From contig DFIR01000094.1 of NCBI GenBank assembly GCA_002372815.1, forward strand, positions 297 to 14,232: a stretch of DNA of 13,936 bases, read 5' to 3'. Under the pieces are notes generated by a model that did not search any database, was not told the DNA's origin, and saw nothing but the letters and a program-made list of their open reading frames with translations. The stretch comes from Lachnospiraceae bacterium UBA3692. GTDB lineage: Bacteria > Bacillota > Clostridia > Lachnospirales > Lachnospiraceae. Made by a program: the position numbers and the translations under genes. Below, one piece after another: positions 8,201-12,600 of this stretch (positions within the stretch are counted from its first letter, which is position 1; every line of letters begins with the position of its first letter).

Positions 8201-11037
8201 ACCAGGGCACTGACGGCTGGTGGTTCCTGGAGGGCACGTCCCTCGGCAATGCGAAGCTTCTGACCAAGAGAAACGGCGATGCCTGGCTGTCCCAGAAGGA
8301 CAGCGGCCTGGAGATGAAGAAGGACTACGTCCATCCCGGCGCGAAGATGCAGCCCATCTACCAGTGGGTCGTCAAGAACGACGGCGACGTGGACCTCAAG
8401 GGCAGCTATGTCAAGTACGGACAGAATGACAGCAATCCGTCCTGGCCGGACGGCATCACGCTGATCATCAGCCAGAACAGCAAACAGATCCTGAAGAAGA
8501 AAGTCGACGTCAAACAGGGCGACGGCAACGACAATGTCCTCGACTTCGATTTCAAGGAGCTCTCCGTCAAGGCGGGCGACATCTTCAGCTTCCAGATCGT
8601 CCCCGACAGCAACAACGCCTGGGATGCGGGAAGACTGAACGTCACCTTCCGCGATTCCGGCAGCGAAGAGCCGGATGACCCCGATCAGCCGGACGATCCT
8701 GACCGGACCAACAACGCGGTCCTGGCCGATGACTTCGGCGAGCAGGGCAGCAACGGCTGGTACTACGGCATGTGCGAGTGGGACAGCAAGGACTTCACCA
8801 AGCTGACTTATGACGCGGACAACAACCGTTACTACAACAACGGCAAGCCGGAACTGAAAGCCGACTTCGTCGAGCCCGGACAGGGCAAGAACGCTGCCTA
8901 CAAGTGGGTCGTCGCACAGGACGGCACGATCCTCGTCAAGGGCGACTACACCAAGTTCGCCAACAGCGAGGACGAAAACGCCGACGGCACCTGCGTCCGC
9001 ATCTTCCTTAACGGCGAGGAGAAGAAGTGGATGGGCAGCCAGACCATCGGCAACTTCGAGGAGGAGAGATCCGAGTCCTTCGAGGAGATCTATGAGGTCA
9101 AGAAGGGCGACGTTCTGATCTTCGCCGTCAATCCGGAAGGAAATGACAGCTACGACGGAGGCCGCCTGGCGGTCACGATCAGCGACTTCCGGTCCGACCG
9201 GACCAACAACGCGGTCCTGGCCGATGACTTCGGCGAGCAGGGCAGCAACGGCTGGCACTACGGCATGTGCGACTGGGACAGCAAGAACTTCAGCGAGCTG
9301 ACCTATGACGCGGACAATAACCGCTACTTCAATGACGGCAAGCCGGAACTCAAGGCCGACTTCGTTGAGCCCGGACAGGGCAGAAATGCAGCCTACAAGT
9401 GGATCGCCGGACAGGACGGCACCATCTATGTCAAGGGCACCTACACCAAGTTCGCCAACAGCGAAGATCCTTCCGCTGACGGCACCTGCGTGCGCATCTT
9501 CCTCAACGGTGCGGAGAAGAAGTGGATGGGCAGCCAGACCATGGGCAACTTCGCGGAGGAGAGAAGCGAGTCCTTCGACGAGACCTATGAAGTGAAGGCG
9601 GGCGACGTCCTGATCTTCGCGGTCAGTCCGGAAGGCAACGACAGCTATGACGGAGGCCGCCTGGCGGTCACGATCAGCGACAAGGACGGCTCCGGAGAGG
9701 ACGAGCCTGCCACAGACGGCACGGAAGAAGTCGAACCTGATCCGGACCGTACCAACAACACGGTCCTGGCCGACGCCTTCGGGCAGCACGGCACGGATGG
9801 CTGGTACTACGGCTCCAGTGACTGGGACGGCAAGAACTTCACCAAGCTTCCTTACGTCAAGGACGACAACCGCTACTTCGACGGCGGCAAGCCGGAGCTC
9901 AAGGCCGACTTCGTCGAGCCGGGCAACGGAAAGAGCGCAGCCTACAAGTGGGTCGTGGCCAAGGACGGCACGATCAACGTCAAGGGCGACTACACGAAGT
10001 TCGCGAACAGCGACGACAGCGCGGCTGACGGAACCTGCATGCGGATCTTCGTGAACGGCGAGGAGAAGAAGTGGATCGGCACGACCGGCAACTTCTCCGA
10101 TGAGAAGAAGGAGAGCTTCGACGAGACCTTCGAGGTCAAGGCGGGCGACATCCTCCTGTTCGTCATCAGTCCGGAAAGCAATGACAGCTATGACGGCGGC
10201 AGACTCAGCGTCGCCATCACCGGAGAGGAACCCGCGGAAGAGCCGGCGCCTGCAGAGGAGACCGGAGATGACAGCGAAGTGAAGCCGGATCCGGACCGCA
10301 CCAACAATACCAGCCTGAAGGGCAGCTTCGGCAAGAACGGCACCGACGGCTGGTACTACGGCACAAGTGAATGGAACGGCAAGAACTTCACCAAGCTTCC
10401 TTACAACAAGGATGACAACCGCTACTTCGACGGCGGCAAGCCGGAGCTCAAGGCCGACTTCGTCGAGCCGGGCAACGGAAAGAGCGCAGCCTACAAGTGG
10501 GTCGTGGCCAAGGACGGCACGATCAACGTCAAGGGCGACTACACGAAGTTCGCGAACAGCGACGACAGCACGGCTGACGGCACCTGCATGCGGATCTTCG
10601 TGAACGGTGAGGAGAAGAAGTGGATCGGCACGACCGGCAACTTCTCCGATGAGAAGAAGGAGAGCTTCGACGAGACCTTCGAGGTCAAGGCGGGCGATAT
10701 CCTCCTGTTCGTCATCAGTCCGGAAAGCAATGACAGTTATGACGGCGGCAGACTCACCGTCAACATCAGTGACGTAACACCTTCCGAGGCCGAAGCAGCT
10801 ACGGAAGAGAACGCGGAGAGCAAGGCAGCAGAAGCAGAGACAGAAGCAGGCGCCGAAGCGGCACCCGCCGAGGCTGCTGTCGAAGATCCTGCGGAAGCCC
10901 CCGCGGAGGCATCTGCCGAGGCTCCTGCCCCGGCAGAGGAGAAGAAACAGGCGGAGGAACAGGAACCCGCCAAAGCACCGGAGAAGGCGCCGGCTTCCGA
11001 AGAGACAGCCGAAGAAGCGGCAGCTTCTGAACCGTAA
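5275..11037 (+). CDS. Giant surface lipoprotein of ten tandem beta-sandwich-like modules, putative glycan-binding
   Basis: A 1920-residue protein, started by AGGAGG at 5263-5268 six bases before ATG. Residues 1-34 form a lipoprotein signal (basic, Ala-rich, L31-A-G-C34). A 36-residue linker precedes ten modules of about 160-184 residues (71 to about 1834), then an 86-residue Ala/Glu/Pro tail. Each module repeats three blocks: D-F-G-x-Q-G-x-N/D-G-W-x-Y near its start, P-D-G or A-D-G followed by a hydrophobic strand and N-G in the middle, and K-x-G-D then N-x-S/A-Y/W/F-D-G-G at its end. From memory, this pattern resembles accessory modules appended to secreted carbohydrate-active enzymes, which suggests glycan binding. 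No catalytic domain, LPXTG motif or C-terminal membrane helix is visible, so the lipid is the only anchor. Fifty-five bases separate it from the lipid-anchored hydrolase, with no terminator, suggesting one operon. Function as a multivalent glycan-capturing fibre is inference; adhesion or a scaffold role are alternatives. Confidence 0.78.
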   Translation: MIRERMREFLSAKRAAAAAAGAAILAAAGILAGCAGGSAAVNDIPQLPAGWPSDFTIEEIDEPPFEDVPGRTNNAFNVVDFGEQGNGGWFYRYGKSEHPERSRRLSSFDGEKYYQSGANGLEVKKTFLHTSEAASPILEWRAAEDGDVNVVVTYVKSVNGDANPGYPDGVQLLIYKGTELLKLENVDISTTEETLAQIHVDGLSVKRHESLYFVVDPRANNAFDGGTLYAAISDVNAEPPVSAEDIFRVDNNANSVEDFGVQGSNGWEYMYGTSPEDAALVSHENEGEYINCTSPNLTISSGFIHPAINDNAILTWTPAVSGNVDLRVRYSKFEQHDGNPDFPDGVKVKVFKNDELLYEEHVDAPDEGENKIRTRIPKLYVTPEDRLYFMVDAEGNSSYDGGAFDITIFDVNGLSDESAVKINTPETRQNWADVGVDFGPQGSNGFIFQWGYGDDPFNAYNAAPFDRAEDRYFDDDYLEIKRDYVNPGPHDRSAIIKWKVAQNGTVKINASYTKTRNEDANPAWPDGTRVSIYLDGTLLRQEIFAPEVDREVTKRLDVSGVKVKKGQYITMVINGLDNTAYDGGKYEFAIKSTSGLVGKTEKNVKATYNGKRTNFASTMDDFGKQGYNGWYYQFGYNHNPSFAVNVERMSGGDKYYTSDGVEIKKDYIMPGNKGKSANVKWIAAENGKINIDLEYTKLLNMDANPSFPDGVTVYLMKNGKVLRKQYFAPKTNKEVTKSLAVNNVSVKKGDAITMVVDPGSNNAYDGGKYMFVIEDANATPKVAVGDNDNNTSLNDLESTQQGTDGWWFLEGSSPSDAKVLTKRTPDGEGWNSRRTEGLEMKKDFVHTGAARDPIYQFVAGETGKVDITGTYVKFGQEDSNPSWPDGITLKVYQNNKVLLSKKVKVNRGDGNDNVLDFEFDDLSVTRGDKLSFQICRDGNYAWDGGRLSVVIEEATEMHRTPGNDNNTVLGNIASVDQGTDGWWFLEGTSLGNAKLLTKRNGDAWLSQKDSGLEMKKDYVHPGAKMQPIYQWVVKNDGDVDLKGSYVKYGQNDSNPSWPDGITLIISQNSKQILKKKVDVKQGDGNDNVLDFDFKELSVKAGDIFSFQIVPDSNNAWDAGRLNVTFRDSGSEEPDDPDQPDDPDRTNNAVLADDFGEQGSNGWYYGMCEWDSKDFTKLTYDADNNRYYNNGKPELKADFVEPGQGKNAAYKWVVAQDGTILVKGDYTKFANSEDENADGTCVRIFLNGEEKKWMGSQTIGNFEEERSESFEEIYEVKKGDVLIFAVNPEGNDSYDGGRLAVTISDFRSDRTNNAVLADDFGEQGSNGWHYGMCDWDSKNFSELTYDADNNRYFNDGKPELKADFVEPGQGRNAAYKWIAGQDGTIYVKGTYTKFANSEDPSADGTCVRIFLNGAEKKWMGSQTMGNFAEERSESFDETYEVKAGDVLIFAVSPEGNDSYDGGRLAVTISDKDGSGEDEPATDGTEEVEPDPDRTNNTVLADAFGQHGTDGWYYGSSDWDGKNFTKLPYVKDDNRYFDGGKPELKADFVEPGNGKSAAYKWVVAKDGTINVKGDYTKFANSDDSAADGTCMRIFVNGEEKKWIGTTGNFSDEKKESFDETFEVKAGDILLFVISPESNDSYDGGRLSVAITGEEPAEEPAPAEETGDDSEVKPDPDRTNNTSLKGSFGKNGTDGWYYGTSEWNGKNFTKLPYNKDDNRYFDGGKPELKADFVEPGNGKSAAYKWVVAKDGTINVKGDYTKFANSDDSTADGTCMRIFVNGEEKKWIGTTGNFSDEKKESFDETFEVKAGDILLFVISPESNDSYDGGRLTVNISDVTPSEAEAATEENAESKAAEAETEAGAEAAPAEAAVEDPAEAPAEASAEAPAPAEEKKQAEEQEPAKAPEKAPASEETAEEAAASEP
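5485..6015 (+). repeat. Module 1 of the repeat lipoprotein (residues 71-247)
   Basis: Opens R-T-N-N-A and D-F-G-E-Q-G-N-G-G-W; the middle block is NPGYPDG and the closing motif NNAFDGG. It belongs with modules 2-4 as the long, divergent N-terminal subgroup. Confidence 0.8.
6016..6555 (+). repeat. Module 2 (residues 248-427)
   Basis: Blocks are EDFGVQGSNGWEY, NPDFPDGVKVKV and NSSYDGG. The opening Arg is kept as R-V-D-N-N. Divergent from its neighbours in the rest. Confidence 0.8.
6556..7107 (+). repeat. Module 3 (residues 428-611)
   Basis: The longest unit. The first block reads VDFGPQGSNGFIF, so the otherwise conserved Trp after Asn-Gly is Phe. Later blocks are NPAWPDG and NTAYDGG. It ends in a Lys-rich linker. 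Confidence 0.78.
7108..7632 (+). repeat. Module 4 (residues 612-786)
   Basis: Blocks are DDFGKQGYNGWYY, NPSFPDGVTVYL and NNAYDGG. It shares with module 3 the FAP..(N/D)-(K/R)-E-V-T-K segment, marking 3 and 4 as closest relatives. Confidence 0.8.
7633..8160 (+). repeat. Module 5 (residues 787-962)
   Basis: Opens N-D-N-N-T in place of R-T-N-N and carries QQGTDGWWFLEG, NPSWPDGITL and NYAWDGG. It has the GDGNDNVLDF segment that it shares only with module 6. Confidence 0.82.
8161..8703 (+). repeat. Module 6 (residues 963-1143)
   Basis: Close partner of module 5, with start-to-start spacing of 528 bases. It has DQGTDGWWFLEG and NPSWPDGITL, but the closing motif is NNAWDAG, the only copy where D-G-G is broken. 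It ends in a Glu/Asp/Pro linker (about 1130-1143). Confidence 0.82.
8704..9198 (+). repeat. Module 7 (residues 1144-1308)
   Basis: First of the C-terminal subgroup: DDFGEQGSNGWYYG, ADGTCVRIFLNGEEKKW, NDSYDGGR. It has two cysteines (G-M-C and G-T-C) shared with module 8 only, which could form a disulphide. Confidence 0.85.
9199..9747 (+). repeat. Module 8 (residues 1309-1491)
   Basis: Very similar to module 7 at protein and DNA level, at 495 bases spacing, and ends in an acidic linker EVEPDPD. The two cysteines are retained. Confidence 0.85.
9748..10296 (+). repeat. Module 9 (residues 1492-1674)
   Basis: Carries FGQHGTDGWYYG, ADGTCMRIFVNG and NDSYDGGR. The first cysteine of modules 7-8 is Ser here. 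Bases 9865-10020 are identical to 10414-10569 in module 10. It ends in a Glu/Pro/Ala linker and VKPDPD. Confidence 0.88.
10297..10776 (+). repeat. Module 10 (residues 1675 to about 1834)
   Basis: Copy of module 9 offset by exactly 549 bases (183 codons), with only scattered, mostly third-position changes after the first quarter. It is the last folded unit before the tail. Confidence 0.88.
10777..11034 (+). repeat. Ala/Glu/Pro-rich low-complexity C-terminal tail
   Basis: The 86 final residues before the stop are almost only Ala, Glu, Pro, Ser, Thr, Lys and a few Asp, Asn, Gln and Gly. They contain no aromatic residue and a single Val. The tail is acidic and should be unfolded. It contains imperfect A-E-A-P / P-A-E-A reiterations. 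It is not a sorting signal: no LPXTG and no hydrophobic helix. Confidence 0.8.
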
Positions 11038-11043
11038 ATAAAA

Positions 11044-11084
11044 AAAACGACCGCGCAGGGGACGGTTCTCTGCGCGGTCGTTTT
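11044..11084. terminator. Bidirectional terminator between convergent genes
   Basis: A perfect 15-bp inverted repeat (11044-11058 with 11070-11084). It includes an A run on the left (A tract 11041-11047) and TTTT on the right, with an 11-base loop. The A run reads as a T run on the minus strand, so the same hairpin ends the repeat-lipoprotein transcript (stop 11037) and the esterase transcript (stop at 11100). Confidence 0.9.
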
Positions 11085-11099
11085 CTGTTAGCTCCGGGG

Positions 11100-12089
11100 T
11101 CAATGTGCTTGTATAAACTGATCGATCTCTTCCAGAATCTCCTCCCGGTAGAGAGGATCACTTGCGTGGCCCATGCCGGGTTCGGTGCGGAAGGTGAGAC
11201 GGGACGCGGGGAGCACGTCGGAGAGAGCCTCAAACAGGCGCACGGAGGAGGCGTAGGGGACCGTGATATCCGCATCCCCATGGATCAGGTAGACAGAGAG
11301 CCCCTGCAGATTTTCAGATGAAGCGGAGATATAGGAGAGCGGATTGGCTTCCGCCCTCTCTTCTTCGGTCATCTCGCTGAAATTCCTGCGGTGCCAGCAG
11401 GAATCGAAGTCCTCGAAGCCGTCTGTGGAGCCGATCAGCCAGTTGTTCGCCAGCAGGTAGAAGGGGTAGGGAAAGCCCATGTCCCGGAGATCCTGCCGCA
11501 GCATGGTCGGTTCGATGTAGGGATAGTAGTCGATCAGGACGGCGATCTGCTCCTCACCGGCCACGGCGCACATAGTGGCCAGGTAGCCGCCGGCGGATTC
11601 TCCGAAGAGGGCGATGCGGTCCGCGCTGTAGCCGTAGGTGTCCGCGTTCTCCCGCAGGAAGCGGAGCGCTGCCCGGCAGTCCTCGAGAGCGGCCGGGTAG
11701 GGCGCCTCCTCCGCCAGCCGGTAGTTGACCGAGGCGACGGCATAGCCGTGGTCGCGGAAATAGCGGTACATCCACCGGACCTGCCGCGTGTCGGAATCGC
11801 CGAAGAGGAATCCGCCGCCGTGGATCAGGACCAGCAGCCGGGGATGTTCCGTGTCGGCCGGGATATACAGGTCCAGATACTGGGCCGGCGACGCGTCTGC
11901 GTAGGCGATTCCCTTGAGAGAGGTGCCGCGGTCCCATTCCTCCATAGTATCCATCGGAAGCTTGCCGACGGTGAGGTTGTCGATGAGCAGAGAGATGCTC
12001 CGATGGAAGAGAATGCCGAGGAAGAGGAGGATCAGCAGGACCGGCAGGATCACTGCGGGGAGGATGCGCCGCTGCTTTGCTTCTTTCAT
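11100..12089 (-). CDS. Membrane-anchored alpha/beta-hydrolase esterase (HSL/BD-FAE-like)
   Basis: A 329-residue protein. ATG at 12089 is chosen for a perfect AAGGAGGT site a few bases upstream (12094-12101); an in-frame ATG at 12170 would place the terminator hairpin inside the gene. The basic N-terminus (KEAKQRR) and hydrophobic helix at about 9-28 indicate a signal anchor with the catalytic domain outside. The hydrolase domain begins with YLDLYIP at 71-77. It shows the oxyanion motif H90-G-G-G93, nucleophile elbow G163-E-S165-A-G, an acid candidate Asp272 in HGDAD, and the catalytic His308 in GMGH. These features match the hormone-sensitive-lipase-type and BD-FAE esterases that remove acyl groups from sugars or small esters. 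It lies downstream of a GH3 gene, so deacylation of a glycan is plausible but unproven. Confidence 0.86.
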   Translation of the reverse strand: MKEAKQRRILPAVILPVLLILLFLGILFHRSISLLIDNLTVGKLPMDTMEEWDRGTSLKGIAYADASPAQYLDLYIPADTEHPRLLVLIHGGGFLFGDSDTRQVRWMYRYFRDHGYAVASVNYRLAEEAPYPAALEDCRAALRFLRENADTYGYSADRIALFGESAGGYLATMCAVAGEEQIAVLIDYYPYIEPTMLRQDLRDMGFPYPFYLLANNWLIGSTDGFEDFDSCWHRRNFSEMTEEERAEANPLSYISASSENLQGLSVYLIHGDADITVPYASSVRLFEALSDVLPASRLTFRTEPGMGHASDPLYREEILEEIDQFIQAH

Positions 12090-12093
12090 GAGG

Positions 12094-12101
12094 ACCTCCT
12101 T
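12094..12101 (-). promoter_or_regulatory. Ribosome binding site fixing the esterase start
   Basis: On the minus strand this reads AAGGAGGT, a full anti-16S match, four bases from ATG at 12089. It supports the shorter start. Confidence 0.8.
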
Positions 12102-12109
12102 TTGAAGGA

Positions 12110-12167
12110 AATAAGAGAAAAAATATAAAAGGTGCCGCCGGAATCCTGGGATCACGGCGGCACCTTT
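12110..12167 (-). terminator. Terminator after the GH3/membrane-protein pair
   Basis: A perfect 13-bp stem (12128-12140 with 12155-12167) and a 14-base loop. On the minus strand it is followed by TATATTTTTT. It lies 28 bases after the stop of the small membrane protein and about 20-40 bases before the esterase start, so the esterase probably relies on readthrough or on an unrecognised promoter. Confidence 0.82.
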
Positions 12168-12195
12168 CATCGCGTCAGATCAATGTGCACAGCTG

Positions 12196-12585
12196 TCAGG
12201 CTTCTGCGCCGAGGCCGGTGAAGGAGGCGACGAGCAGGAAGAGCCAGCTCACGAGGGCTGCGACGGAGAAGTAGGCCCAGTACTGGACGTCGGCCCAGGT
12301 GCGGAGGCCGGAGATCAGGTAGCCCAGGACCTCCACTTCCGTGACGAGGCTGTAGCCGAAGGCTGCCATCATGAGGACGGCGGCGGCGCTGACGAGCAGG
12401 CTCAGGAAGGGCTTTCCGCTCATCATCCTGCCGAGGAGCAGGAAGGCGGCTGCGCAGACCAGGCCGGCGATGTTCAGCGTGAAGACGATGCTGTTGGTGC
12501 TGCTCGCCTTGGAATAGAAGAAGAGAGCAGCGGCAGCGAGGATCACGGCGACAATGGTCAGGATCGTTCCAAATGATTTCTTCAT
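12196..12585 (-). CDS. Small four-helix membrane protein, unknown function
   Basis: A 129-residue hydrophobic protein with four predicted membrane helices at about 6-24, 33-52, 60-80 and 102-122, and few charged loops (K2-K3, R53, K58, R95). I do not recognise a family with a known role. It begins 13 bases after the GH3 stop. Its ribosome binding site AAGGAGGT (12593-12600) overlaps the GH3 stop codon (12599-12601), so translation is likely coupled and the two proteins are probably made together. A role as membrane partner or stabiliser of the GH3 enzyme, which itself ends in a membrane helix, is a reasonable guess. The N-terminus could also be read as a signal peptide, but the following helices argue for an integral protein. 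Confidence 0.72.
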   Translation of the reverse strand: MKKSFGTILTIVAVILAAAALFFYSKASSTNSIVFTLNIAGLVCAAAFLLLGRMMSGKPFLSLLVSAAAVLMMAAFGYSLVTEVEVLGYLISGLRTWADVQYWAYFSVAALVSWLFLLVASFTGLGAEA

Positions 12586-12592
12586 CTCTGTT

Positions 12593-12600
12593 ACCTCCTT
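12593..12600 (-). promoter_or_regulatory. Ribosome binding site overlapping the GH3 stop codon
   Basis: AAGGAGGT on the minus strand, seven bases before the ATG at 12585. Its first two bases are the last two of the GH3 TAA, which couples translation of the two genes. Confidence 0.75.

Noticed and set aside
5485..10776. Tandem repeats considered as a CRISPR array or intergenic satellite
   Set aside because: The units are about 500-550 bases, in frame and protein coding, with codon-level divergence.
5413..11103. A nearly 1900-codon open frame on the minus strand, antisense to the repeat lipoprotein
   Set aside because: It mirrors the repeats of the plus-strand gene, lacks a ribosome binding site and runs through the bidirectional terminator. 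It is a by-product of GC-rich codon use in a repeated gene.
11391..12128. Plus-strand open frame of 245 codons opposite the esterase
   Set aside because: The minus-strand frame has a perfect ribosome binding site and an intact hydrolase triad.
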